NCBI GenBank assembly: GCA_900543215.1
Contig: UQQR01000010.1
Span: 1-54,026 of the forward strand
DNA length: 54,026 nucleotides
Direction: 5' to 3'
From: an uncultured Oscillospiraceae bacterium
GTDB lineage: Bacteria > Bacillota > Clostridia > Oscillospirales > Acutalibacteraceae
The notes below the pieces were generated by a model. The model did no database searches. It was not told the DNA's origin and worked only from the letters and a program-made list of their open reading frames with translations. Below are positions 24,880 through 32,447 of this stretch, piece by piece (positions within the stretch are counted from its first letter, which is position 1; every line of letters begins with the position of its first letter). The position numbers and the translations under genes were made by a program.

Positions 24880-25265
24880 CTTCTGCCGCCCTTGCCTCTT
24901 TTGATTTTCGGCTCTACAAGCGCCGTGTACTGCCCGTAGCTGTAATCTGTTCCGTGCGTTCTGTTGTATTCGTCCGCCTCGCGCATAGCCGTTAAAAGCG
25001 GCGAGGTATTCAAAAATTCACGGCGCCGCTGTTCTCTTTCAAGCATTTCCTCGCCCCGTGTTCTGCAGCGCTCGGAGCAATACTCCGCATCCTCTTTAAG
25101 CCGTGCGCCGCAGCATTTGCAGTAATGCGTAATTTCTTCAATATCCGTGCTTTTACAAACGGGGCACAGTGAAAGAACCTCATACGGCGGCAAACTGAGT
25201 CCGTGGGTCTCCACCGTTCTTTCAGGTGCTGTAAACTCGTTTTTACATTCGTTGCAGTGGTACAT
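24876..25265 (-). CDS. zinc-ribbon protein of unknown function
   Basis: A 129-residue protein with four cysteine pairs or knuckles: CNEC near the N-terminus, CPVC near residue 35, CKCC near 50 and CSERC near 65, enough for two zinc ribbons. The C-terminal third is charged (EREQRRREFLNTSPLLTAM) and ends in a basic KRGKGGRR tail. It may bind nucleic acid. It is coupled to the sigma-region-4-like gene and may form a small regulatory unit. I do not recognise a named family. Confidence 0.6.
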   Translation of the reverse strand: MYHCNECKNEFTAPERTVETHGLSLPPYEVLSLCPVCKSTDIEEITHYCKCCGARLKEDAEYCSERCRTRGEEMLEREQRRREFLNTSPLLTAMREADEYNRTHGTDYSYGQYTALVEPKIKRGKGGRR

Positions 25266-25366
25266 AACAGATCTCCTCGATGTTAAAAATATTTATAACC
25301 TGAGAAAGAAAAAGAACCGTTTTTTGTAAACACGGAATATAATGTATAGCGTAAAGAGGTGAAATT

Positions 25367-25537
25367 ATGAACCCGTGTGAGACGACTGCTTTTGTTACTG
25401 CCGCCGCAAATATGCTGTTCGGTTGTTACAGCGATGACGAGGTGGCGCTGTTGGCGGCGGTTTTTACGCAGCTCGGCGATACTCTCGCTACCGGACTTGC
25501 CGCAAGGGCGCTTTGCGGCGATGAACAAAATATATAA
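25367..25537 (+). CDS. DUF6774 family small protein
   Basis: A 56-residue ORF beginning MNPCETTAFVTAAANMLFGC and continuing with SDDEVALLAAVFTQLGDTLA. This matches the short, mostly hydrophobic clostridial proteins grouped as DUF6774, whose function is unknown. GAGGTG lies nine bases before the ATG and a TATAAT lies about 25 bases upstream. Start, stop and internal pattern all fit a real gene. Confidence 0.7.
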   Translation: MNPCETTAFVTAAANMLFGCYSDDEVALLAAVFTQLGDTLATGLAARALCGDEQNI

Positions 25538-25613
25538 ACTTTATTTATCGTTTCTTAACAAAATAAGGCTTATATTGCAATATAATAAAAGCAAAGGAAA
25601 GGAGGAAAAGCAA

Positions 25614-26018
25614 ATGGACTTCAGATACAGACTTATGCGCTTTATGAGCGGAAGAAACGGTCCGGATGAGCTGTTCTTTGCTTTTTTCATTCTTTCGGTC
25701 GTTCTGGCGGCAATCAATGTCTTTCTGCGTTCGCTTATCTTACAGCTTATAATTTACGCGCTTGTTATCTATGCGCTTTTCAGGGTCTTTTCAAGAAATA
25801 CCGAAAAACGCCGCAGCGAGAACAGTAGGTTTGTCGCAAAAGCGCACTTCATTAAACGCAAACGGGAGCTTCACGAGCAACGCCGTAACGATAAGTGCCA
25901 CGTATATAAAAAATGCCCGTCCTGCAAAGCCATACTTAAATTGCCCAGACGCATAGGAACGCACAAAACGGTCTGCCCTAAATGCGGCAGGGAATTTACC
26001 GTAAAGGTAAAAAAATGA
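25614..26018 (+). CDS. membrane protein with C-terminal zinc ribbon
   Basis: A 134-residue protein. Residues 1-17 are basic; two adjacent hydrophobic helices (about 19-60) follow, then a long basic linker and a C-terminal zinc ribbon with CPSC and CPKC pairs (about 100-127) ending in VKVKK. The topology suggests a membrane anchor carrying a cytoplasmic metal-binding module. The start was chosen at the ATG at 25614, with AAAGGAGG upstream; the longer open frame before it overlaps the previous gene. The stop overlaps the next gene by four bases. Function unknown. Confidence 0.75.
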   Translation: MDFRYRLMRFMSGRNGPDELFFAFFILSVVLAAINVFLRSLILQLIIYALVIYALFRVFSRNTEKRRSENSRFVAKAHFIKRKRELHEQRRNDKCHVYKKCPSCKAILKLPRRIGTHKTVCPKCGREFTVKVKK

Positions 26019-26350
26019 GCAATATATCCGTCAAAAAGGTTATTCTTGTTCATTTAACGGCCGCCGCGGTAACGGCGGTTTATGTTTTATTGCCGATAAA
26101 ATGCCCCGTAAAATACTTTCTTCATTTTGACTGTCCTACCTGCGGAATGACAAGGGCAATGATTTCGCTTTTAAGGGGCGATATTGCGGGCTATGTGTAC
26201 TTTAACCCTATGGCCCTGCCGTTTCTGCTGATATTGCTTTTTGCGCTGCACGCAAGGCTTTTTCCGTTTAAACCCGCGGTAAAAAATGCCGTTATAATAA
26301 CGGGTGCGGTATGCACCTTTGCGGTATATCTTTTAAGAATTGTTTTTTAA
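26015..26350 (+). CDS. DUF2752 family membrane protein
   Basis: A 111-residue protein with three hydrophobic segments and the hallmark CPTCGMTRAMISLLRGD (about residues 40-56) followed by NPMALP, which define the DUF2752 family of small bacterial membrane proteins. No function is established. It is translationally coupled (ATGA) to the preceding zinc-ribbon membrane protein, and homologues are often found beside TM2-domain genes, as here. Confidence 0.85.
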   Translation: MSNISVKKVILVHLTAAAVTAVYVLLPIKCPVKYFLHFDCPTCGMTRAMISLLRGDIAGYVYFNPMALPFLLILLFALHARLFPFKPAVKNAVIITGAVCTFAVYLLRIVF

Positions 26351-26358
26351 AATACATA

Positions 26359-26387
26359 TTGCTTTTTTATACCGTGTAATGTATAAT
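26359..26387 (+). promoter_or_regulatory. promoter of the TM2 gene
   Basis: TTGCTT (26359-26364) and TATAAT (26382-26387) with a 17-nt spacer, about 30 bases before the start codon. Confidence 0.65.
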
Positions 26388-26419
26388 GAAACCATAATCA
26401 AAGATAAGGGGATATGATT

Positions 26420-26755
26420 ATGGATCAGAATAAAGTAGATATGTATATTATGACTAACCAGAAGTACTTTCCGGCGGATAAAATGATGTACATAAAAGAA
26501 AAGCTGTTGGCTATGGATGAAAGCAAATTTTCGCTTATATCAACGGTTGAGCTTAAGGACCCGACCACGCTTTTGCTTATATCGATCTTCCTCGGAAGTC
26601 TCGGAATCGACCGCTTTATGATAGGCGATGTGGGAATGGGAATTTTAAAGCTTCTCACAGCGGGTTGCTGCGGCATACTTACTATTGTTGACTGGTTTAT
26701 GATTTCCAATAAAACAAAGGAACTTAATTTCAACAATATAATGACCATTCTTTAA
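26420..26755 (+). CDS. TM2 domain-containing protein
   Basis: A 111-residue protein. The C-terminal half is a TM2 domain: two transmembrane segments around LLISIFLGSLGIDRFMIGD (about 54-72) and GILKLLTAGCCGILTIVDWFMI, with the characteristic G-x-x-G-x-DRF-x-x-G turn. The N-terminal half is soluble. The ATG at 26420 is preferred over 26414 because AAGGGG is then eight bases upstream. The role of such small TM2 proteins in bacteria is not known. Confidence 0.85.
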   Translation: MDQNKVDMYIMTNQKYFPADKMMYIKEKLLAMDESKFSLISTVELKDPTTLLLISIFLGSLGIDRFMIGDVGMGILKLLTAGCCGILTIVDWFMISNKTKELNFNNIMTIL

Positions 26756-26764
26756 AATTTCAAA

Positions 26765-26794
26765 GGCGGTGTTTGCGTCTTGGCAGACACCGCC
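26765..26794 (+). terminator. weak terminator after the TM2 gene
   Basis: An 11-bp stem (26765-26775 with 26784-26794, including one G-T pair) followed by TGTGTTTT. The T-tract is interrupted and lies just before the next gene, so read-through is likely. Confidence 0.55.
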
Positions 26795-26813
26795 TGTGTT
26801 TTGGGTGAAAAAA

Positions 26814-27329
26814 TTGAATTATATCGTAAAACGCTCTTACAGAAAAACTGTCGGACTTGAGGTTAAAAGGGATTGCTCGGTGCTTGTCCGCGCGCCTTAC
26901 GGTATGAGCGGCGCCGAAATAGATAAATTCGTAACAAAATACAGCGGTTGGATATCGGAAAAGCTTTCGGCAGTCCGCAAAAGGGCGGAGTTGGATGAAC
27001 GGATTGATTCCCGTGAAGAGGAGTTGCGCTTGGCGGCAAAGGAAAGAATACCGCAGCTTGTAAGTGAGTATTCGGATATAATGGGATTAAAACCCACAAG
27101 CGTTAAAATAACCTCGGCAAAGGGCAGGTTCGGCTCGTGCAACGCAAAAAACGGACTTTGCTTTTCGTGGCGGCTTATGGCATACCCCGAAAGTGCCGTT
27201 CGTTATGTTGTGGTGCACGAATTGGCACACATAGCGCACCATAATCATTCACCCGCATTTTACGCTCTTGTTGAGAAATATATGCCCGACTATAAAGAAA
27301 GGCAAAAATTGCTTAAGGAGAAAGAATAA
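26814..27329 (+). CDS. YgjP/DUF45 family metal-dependent hydrolase
   Basis: About 171 residues with the zincin motif HELAHIAHHNHSPAFYALV (HExxH plus downstream His) and the family signature RFGSCNAKNGLCFSWRL before it. These are cytosolic minigluzincin-like proteins related to the SprT/M48 group; substrates are unknown. No ATG is available. The frame is open from 26769, and candidate starts are GTG at 26805 or TTG at 26814 (GGGTG six bases upstream). I chose 26814 because homologues begin with a short LNY-I/V-KR-type strand, but this is uncertain. The stop overlaps the next gene (TAATG). Confidence 0.85.
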   Translation: MNYIVKRSYRKTVGLEVKRDCSVLVRAPYGMSGAEIDKFVTKYSGWISEKLSAVRKRAELDERIDSREEELRLAAKERIPQLVSEYSDIMGLKPTSVKITSAKGRFGSCNAKNGLCFSWRLMAYPESAVRYVVVHELAHIAHHNHSPAFYALVEKYMPDYKERQKLLKEKE

Positions 27330-28177
27330 TGAAGCATGAAATTATACACCTAAAGGATAGATTCCCGTTTCTCGGAGAGAATGGCTGTGACCCCACGGCG
27401 GAGGTATATCTGCCGTATTACAATATGTCCGAAATGAACAGACAGAATAAGAAAAGACCCTGTATGGTAATTTGCCCGGGCGGTGCATACTGTATGTGTT
27501 CCGAAAGGGAGTCCGAGCCGGTAGCACTTCAATTTTTAGCGCAGGGCTTTAATGTTTTTGTTATAACCTATTCTACGGCGTCACATCAGTTCCCCACTCA
27601 GTTGCGTGAGGTTGCGGCGCTTATGGAGCTTATATATGAAAATGCGGATAACTGGAACTGCAGTACCTCAAAAATTGCCATAATGGGATTTTCGGCAGGC
27701 GGTCATCTTGCGGCTCATTATTCCACCGCTTACGACTGCGAGGAGGTAAGGGAGGTATTCCCCGAAAGCAAGGCGGTAAACGCTTCGGTTCTTTGCTATC
27801 CCGTTATAACGGCCGATCCGGCTCACGCGCATCTCGGAAGTTTCTATAATCTTTTGGGTAAACAGGATATAACAGAGCAGGATGTGCAAAAATACTCCTG
27901 CGACCGTTTGGTTAAGGAGAACACTCCGCCGGCGTTTATATGGCATACCGCGGAAGATAATGCCGTTCCGGTAATGAACAGCCTGCTTTATGCTTCTGCC
28001 CTCAGTAAGTATAAAATACCGTTTGAGCTGCATATATATCCGTATGGATGGCACGGGCTTTCTACAGCGGATTACCTTACCAACAATAATGCAGACGGGA
28101 AAATTGACCATGTTGCCGCTTGGGTCGGATGCGCTTGTAAGTGGTTGAGCCTTATGGGCTTTAAGGCCGAGGTATAA
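27329..28177 (+). CDS. alpha/beta hydrolase (acetyl-esterase-like)
   Basis: A 282-residue cytosolic hydrolase of the BD-FAE/acetyl xylan esterase group. The oxyanion segment CPGGAY is at about residues 50-55, the nucleophile elbow GFSAGGHLA at about 119-127, and the acid and base residues are in TAEDNAVP (about 211-218) and GWHGLS (about 244-249), so the Ser-Asp-His triad is complete. No signal peptide is seen. Such enzymes remove acetyl groups from short sugars; the exact substrate is not visible. It overlaps the stop codon of the YgjP gene and is probably co-transcribed with it. Confidence 0.9.
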   Translation: MKHEIIHLKDRFPFLGENGCDPTAEVYLPYYNMSEMNRQNKKRPCMVICPGGAYCMCSERESEPVALQFLAQGFNVFVITYSTASHQFPTQLREVAALMELIYENADNWNCSTSKIAIMGFSAGGHLAAHYSTAYDCEEVREVFPESKAVNASVLCYPVITADPAHAHLGSFYNLLGKQDITEQDVQKYSCDRLVKENTPPAFIWHTAEDNAVPVMNSLLYASALSKYKIPFELHIYPYGWHGLSTADYLTNNNADGKIDHVAAWVGCACKWLSLMGFKAEV

Positions 28178-28197
28178 TTCTGTTAAGGGGAAAATTT

Positions 28198-29019
28198 ATG
28201 TTATTTAAAAAATATATTGCCGTTGCGGCGGCGTTTATGATTGCGGCAGTCACGATGGCAGGATGCAAAAAGTCCGGTAACGAATCGGAAAATTCGCAAA
28301 TTTCCGTTACCGATAACAGTTCTTCCGTATCAGAACCTGTTTCGTCGGATGAAAGCTCGTCTGTATCGGAGGAAAGCAGTACCGTTTCTCAAGAGAGCGG
28401 CACCGCGGCGCATACACACAGCTACACCGAAAAGGTTATTGAACCGACCTGCACGGCGGACGGCTACACACTGCACGAGTGCGGCTGCGGAAAATCTTAT
28501 AAGGATAAGACCGTTTCCAAAAAAGGTCACAGCTTCGGGGAGTGGTCGGTTGCAAAGCAGGCGACCGTTTCGTCCGAGGGAGAAAAAACAAGGAAATGCT
28601 CGGTTTGCGGCGCCGTCGAGACCGAAAAGATTGCAAAGCTTGCCTATGTACCTACAGGCGAAAAAGGCGAGGTTTTACGGCTTGTAAATGAGGAAAGGGC
28701 AAAAGCAGGACTGTCTGCGCTTGAATACAGAGCCGATGTTCAGTCTGCCGCGGACACCAGAGCAAATGAAATAGTTACTGTTCTCGAACACACGAGACCT
28801 GACGGCTCAAGCTGCTTTACCGTACTTGACGGCATTAAGAAAACCGCTGCCGGCGAAAATATAGCTGAATACTATCAAACACCCGCGCAGGTAATGGACG
28901 GCTGGATGAACTCACCCGGACATAAGGCAAATATCTTAAACGATAAATTCACCGGACTTGCGGTGGGCATAGCCGAAAGCGGCGGAAAGAAATACTGGGT
29001 TCAGATTTTTGTGGGATAA
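28198..29019 (+). CDS. CAP (SCP/PR-1) domain lipoprotein
   Basis: A 273-residue exported lipoprotein. The signal peptide ends with the lipobox MAGC (Cys at about residue 22). A serine-rich linker of about 45 residues follows, then a cysteine-paired repeat region (THSYTEKVIEPTC; CGCGKSYKDKTVSKKGHSF; CSVCGAVETEKIAKL) typical of surface proteins of gut Clostridia, and a C-terminal CAP domain from about 160 (LRLVNEERAKAGLSALEY; SPGHKANILNDKFTGLAVGI). The CAP residues His and Glu of the cleft are in EHTRPDG and AGENIAEY. Bacterial CAP proteins are of largely unknown function. GGGGA precedes the ATG. Confidence 0.88.
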   Translation: MLFKKYIAVAAAFMIAAVTMAGCKKSGNESENSQISVTDNSSSVSEPVSSDESSSVSEESSTVSQESGTAAHTHSYTEKVIEPTCTADGYTLHECGCGKSYKDKTVSKKGHSFGEWSVAKQATVSSEGEKTRKCSVCGAVETEKIAKLAYVPTGEKGEVLRLVNEERAKAGLSALEYRADVQSAADTRANEIVTVLEHTRPDGSSCFTVLDGIKKTAAGENIAEYYQTPAQVMDGWMNSPGHKANILNDKFTGLAVGIAESGGKKYWVQIFVG

Positions 29020-29027
29020 AAAATACA

Positions 29028-29062
29028 GCCTTTGCAGTTTACGGATTGCAAAGGCATTTTTT
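29028..29062 (+). terminator. terminator after the CAP-domain gene
   Basis: A 9-bp stem GCCTTTGCA/TGCAAAGGC (29028-29036 with 29047-29055) followed by ATTTTTT. Confidence 0.85.
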
Positions 29063-29092
29063 ATAGAAAGTGCAATATATTATTAAAAACAC

Positions 29093-29121
29093 TTGATTTA
29101 TTGCACAATATGAAATATAAT
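29093..29121 (+). promoter_or_regulatory. promoter of the CNNM-type transporter gene
   Basis: TTGATT (29093-29098) and TATAAT (29116-29121) with a 17-nt spacer. Transcription would begin near 29128, leaving a leader of about 200 nt that contains the upstream ORF at 29154. Confidence 0.75.
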
Positions 29122-29153
29122 AAAAAACAATACTTTAAAAAGGAGTTGGTTTT

Positions 29154-29267
29154 GTGGATCCGCTACCCCGAAGTAGCAGGCACTTAGATCCTTTTAAGCC
29201 TCAGATTAAATATTGTGTTTATGTGGCTGCTTGCGGTTACCGCGTTTTCTCGGTCTATCGCAGTTAA
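29154..29267 (+). CDS. proline-rich leader ORF upstream of the CNNM transporter (mgtL-like candidate)
   Basis: A 37-codon ORF starting with GTG, preceded by AAAAAGGAG at good spacing, lies wholly inside the leader. It begins MDPLPRSSRHLDPFKPQ. An acidic residue and prolines directly after the start, followed by basic residues, recall the Mg2+-sensing leader peptide MgtL of enterobacteria (MEPDPTPLPRRR). In that system low Mg2+ destabilises the ribosome on the Asp/Glu-Pro stretch. The downstream gene is a CNNM/CorC-type transporter linked to Mg2+. Two stems can form: GGATC-CGCTAC/GTAGC-GATCC over the first codons and GGCTGC/GCAGCC around the stop. The ORF and its ribosome binding site are visible; the function is inferred. 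Confidence 0.6.
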   Translation: MDPLPRSSRHLDPFKPQIKYCVYVAACGYRVFSVYRS

Positions 29268-29326
29268 GGCGTGCAGCCGCCCGGCATTAAAACTTATATT
29301 TAATTTATCGGAGGTTTAATTACATT

Positions 29327-30652
29327 ATGTTAAAGCAACTGCTGCTGCAGATTGTACTTATTGCGCTTAACGCTTTTTTTGCCGCTACGGAGATAGCGGT
29401 CATCTCGCTTAACGAGAAAAAGGTTCACGCTCTCGCGGACGAGGGCGATAAAAAAGCAAAGAAAATGCTTAAAATTATCGAGGAGCCGACAAGGTTTCTC
29501 TCAACAATACAGATAGGCATTACACTTGCAGGCTTTTTAGGGTCCGCTTTTGCGGCGGATAACTTTGCCGAAAAGGTTTCGGGATTTTTTATAAAGGCTT
29601 TCGGCATACCGGCTAAATATTCGGGAACCATGAATACGGTCGCCGTAGTTGTGGTTACGATTATTTTATCTTACTTTACTCTTATTTTGGGCGAGCTTGT
29701 TCCTAAAAGAATTGCTATGAAGCATAAGGAAAAACTTGCGAACGCCGTTTGCGGCGTCATATCCTTCCTTGCGGCGGTTTTAAGTCCTATAATATGGTTC
29801 CTTACCGTATCGACAAATGCGGTACTGCGCCTTATAGGTATTGACCCCCACGAAAAAGAGGATCCGGTTTCGGAAGAGGATATAGTTTTAATGCTTGACG
29901 CAGGCGCCGACGAGGGTACGCTCGATCAGGATGATATTGAATACATAAAAAATGTTTTCAAGCTTGATAAAATGACGGCTGAGGATGTTATGACACCCTG
30001 GAAATCGGTTATATGCCTTACGGTAAACGCGGATGACGCAGAGGTAATCAAAATAATCGAGCAGGAGGGCTATTCAAGAATTCCCGTGTATGACGAGGAA
30101 GAGGACCATATAATCGGTATTCTCCACACAAGGGATTATCTCCTTAACAGGGGAGAGCCCGATTTCAAGCTTTCGGATATTCTTCATCAGCCTGTTTTTG
30201 TTCCTGAAACGGTAAATCTTGATATGCTGTTTAAGGATATGCAGACCGACCATAATCACCTTGTAATAGTCGTAAATGAGTACGGCGAGACCTCGGGTAT
30301 AGTTTCTATGGAGGATATACTTGAGGAGATAGTAGGCGAGATATGGGACGAACGGGACGAGGAGGTTTCCGAGTTTTTGGACCTCGGAAACGATACATAC
30401 CGTGTTTTGTGTACTGCTTCGGTTGAAGACTTTTTTGAGTTCTTTTCACTTGAAGATGAAGAAACGGAAGCTACCACGGTCAACGGCTGGCTTACGGAAA
30501 TGGCAGGAAAGATACCCGAAAACGGCTACACCTTTGAACATAAAAATCTTACGGTTACGGTTACCAATGCGGATGAATTTATGACGCATGAAATTACCGT
30601 AAAGGTAAATGAAAAGGCTTCGGACGAAGAGGAAGAAGCAAAAGAAGAATAA
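29327..30652 (+). CDS. CNNM/CorC (HlyC) family cation transporter
   Basis: A 441-residue membrane protein. An N-terminal DUF21 domain with three to four helices (about residues 1-165; NAFFAATEIAVISLNEKKV and LGELVPKRIAMKHKE) is followed by a cytosolic CBS pair (DVMTPWKSVICLTV; GYSRIPVYDEEEDHIIGILH; VVNEYGETSGIVSMEDILEEIVG) and a C-terminal CorC/HlyC domain from about 355. Homologues such as MpfA export Mg2+ or protect against high Mg2+; older annotations say hemolysin. The end is strongly acidic. GGAGG precedes the ATG. The leader carries the candidate Mg2+-type upstream ORF. Confidence 0.93.
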   Translation: MLKQLLLQIVLIALNAFFAATEIAVISLNEKKVHALADEGDKKAKKMLKIIEEPTRFLSTIQIGITLAGFLGSAFAADNFAEKVSGFFIKAFGIPAKYSGTMNTVAVVVVTIILSYFTLILGELVPKRIAMKHKEKLANAVCGVISFLAAVLSPIIWFLTVSTNAVLRLIGIDPHEKEDPVSEEDIVLMLDAGADEGTLDQDDIEYIKNVFKLDKMTAEDVMTPWKSVICLTVNADDAEVIKIIEQEGYSRIPVYDEEEDHIIGILHTRDYLLNRGEPDFKLSDILHQPVFVPETVNLDMLFKDMQTDHNHLVIVVNEYGETSGIVSMEDILEEIVGEIWDERDEEVSEFLDLGNDTYRVLCTASVEDFFEFFSLEDEETEATTVNGWLTEMAGKIPENGYTFEHKNLTVTVTNADEFMTHEITVKVNEKASDEEEEAKEE

Positions 30653-30691
30653 AAAAACTCCTTGAAGACCAAAGTCTTCAAGGAGTTTTTT
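30653..30691. terminator. bidirectional terminator between the CNNM and beta-propeller genes
   Basis: An 18-bp inverted repeat AAAAAACTCCTTGAAGAC with its complement around a 4-nt CAAA loop, with A-run on one side and T-run on the other, between convergent genes. Confidence 0.92.
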
Positions 30692-30692
30692 G

Positions 30693-32435
30693 TTACTTAA
30701 GCTCTAAGCTTTTAAAGTTATCAAGCTTTTCAAGCGGACTGTAATATATTTTGTCGGGAGCGGCTATATAGAAATTGCCGTTTGCATAAAGTCCTCTGCA
30801 TCCGCTGTTGATGTACGGCAGATCCGCCTCTGCCTTTTTTACAAATTTCCCGTCCTCAAAGGAAAAAATGTAATACACCGTATTGTTAGAGCCGCCGTAG
30901 GCGGGAAAGCCTATCAAATTCTTTTTTGAGTCGGCAAGGGTCGCTTTGTGATTGCTAAGCGCTTCGGAATACGGAGCGTTTAGGTCTGTTTTGGCACATT
31001 CCGTTACATTTGCGGGGTCGCTTATGTCGAACATCGAAATTTTCATACCCATAGTTCTGCCGGTTTTTTCGTCGGCGTTTTGACCTATACCGAAAAGCTT
31101 TCCGTCGCCGAACGGGAAAAGATAGTTTGAAAAACCCGGTATTTTAAGGCTGCCCGTGATTTTCGGTGCGGTGGGGTCGGATACATCCGCGCTGAACAGC
31201 GGGTCGACCTGCCTGAAGGTTACAAAGTATACGGTATCGCCCATAAATCTTACCGAGTAGACTTGTTCATCCTCGGCTATGTCGGTTATGGCTCCCGTTT
31301 TTTTCAAATCCTTGTCAAGTATGACAAGCGAGTTTTTCATATATTCGCCGTTTCGGTCGGTAAGGACAAATCTGAAATGCTCCTTGTATTCGTCAACGGA
31401 AAATTGATTTAAAAGCTCGCCGTTAAGTTCGCCCGAGGCGGCAAGCTCGATTTTTCCGTCGGTTGCCGAAAACCTTGTTATCTGAATTTTTCCGTCCGTC
31501 GGATATGACGAGGTGATTATATTTTCCGTGCTTGCGTATACGGTGCAGGTTCCGCCGAGTACGGAACGGGTCGATACAAGCGAGCCGTCCTTTATATCAT
31601 AAGCCGAGAGAACGGTGTATTCGGGATTGCTGCAGCTGTTGTAAAAGCAAATGCTGTCGGGGTTTACCGTGCCGTTATAATTTTTACAGTCAAGAGCCGG
31701 CACATAGGTTTCGGGCTGAGCCTTTTTGATATTCTCGGTATCAATGCAAAAATTCGAAATTATATAGAGCTTACCACCTATAAGCCGTGATTCCGAATAT
31801 ACTCCGCTTTGGGTACATTCCTGTATTTTCTTAGGCGAAGCGGGATCGCTTATATCGTATATTACCGCCTTAACAGAATCTTTTTCTATGTCTTCTGTCC
31901 CGATAACGGTAATTCTTCCATCGCTTAAATACATATCGTAGGTCTTGAAGCCGTCAATGCTTATACTTTTAAGCTGTGTAGGTTCACCGTTTCTTATATC
32001 AACCGTTTTAATTTCGGTTTTGATTATCTTCTCTGACTCGTCATAATTACTTTTTAAGATATAAATAAACTTGCCGTCGGTCTTTACGGTGTCTGCCTCG
32101 TCCACACCCTCAACCTGAACATTGGTTTCGCTGTAGTCATCCGAGGCGGCGCCTTCTTCCGCAAAACTCGTGCTGCCTGATTTGGCACCGTTATTAGTTG
32201 TATACCCATCTACCCATGAGTTGATATTTTCCCAGATGTCGGGTTTGAAATCCTTGATTTTTTTATAAACCGCGGCGTAATCCGCGGCGGATACCATAGC
32301 GGTTGTTTTAGTTTGGGATACTGTCTGTCCGCCGTCAGCGTCCTTTTTTGCAATATATACGCTTGTTCCGCCCACGACGGCGCCCAAAACAAAGGCTACG
32401 GCCGCTATTATGAGTTTTTTGCATCTTTCAGTCAT
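30693..32435 (-). CDS. secreted beta-propeller domain protein
   Basis: A 580-residue protein with an N-terminal membrane anchor (KKLIIAAVAFVLGAVVGGTSVYI, about residues 7-29) and a large extracellular part of the C-terminal beta-propeller family (PF09826-type). Blade-like repeats are visible, such as YSETNVQVEGVDEADTVKTD, GKFIYIL, GGKLYIISNF, MGDTVYFVTF and GDGKLFGIG. The VEGVDEADTVKTDG segment is a hallmark of this group. Function is unknown. It is the third gene of an operon after an ECF sigma factor and an anti-sigma-like protein, so it is a likely envelope sensor or regulon member. The ATG at 32435 follows AGAGGTG. Confidence 0.88.
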   Translation of the reverse strand: MTERCKKLIIAAVAFVLGAVVGGTSVYIAKKDADGGQTVSQTKTTAMVSAADYAAVYKKIKDFKPDIWENINSWVDGYTTNNGAKSGSTSFAEEGAASDDYSETNVQVEGVDEADTVKTDGKFIYILKSNYDESEKIIKTEIKTVDIRNGEPTQLKSISIDGFKTYDMYLSDGRITVIGTEDIEKDSVKAVIYDISDPASPKKIQECTQSGVYSESRLIGGKLYIISNFCIDTENIKKAQPETYVPALDCKNYNGTVNPDSICFYNSCSNPEYTVLSAYDIKDGSLVSTRSVLGGTCTVYASTENIITSSYPTDGKIQITRFSATDGKIELAASGELNGELLNQFSVDEYKEHFRFVLTDRNGEYMKNSLVILDKDLKKTGAITDIAEDEQVYSVRFMGDTVYFVTFRQVDPLFSADVSDPTAPKITGSLKIPGFSNYLFPFGDGKLFGIGQNADEKTGRTMGMKISMFDISDPANVTECAKTDLNAPYSEALSNHKATLADSKKNLIGFPAYGGSNNTVYYIFSFEDGKFVKKAEADLPYINSGCRGLYANGNFYIAAPDKIYYSPLEKLDNFKSLELK

Positions 32436-32447
32436 TTTCAACACCTC

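Noticed and set aside
29128..29326. M-box Mg2+ riboswitch before the CNNM gene
   Set aside because: The conserved M-box segments are absent and no intrinsic terminator is formed; the upstream ORF is the stronger signal.
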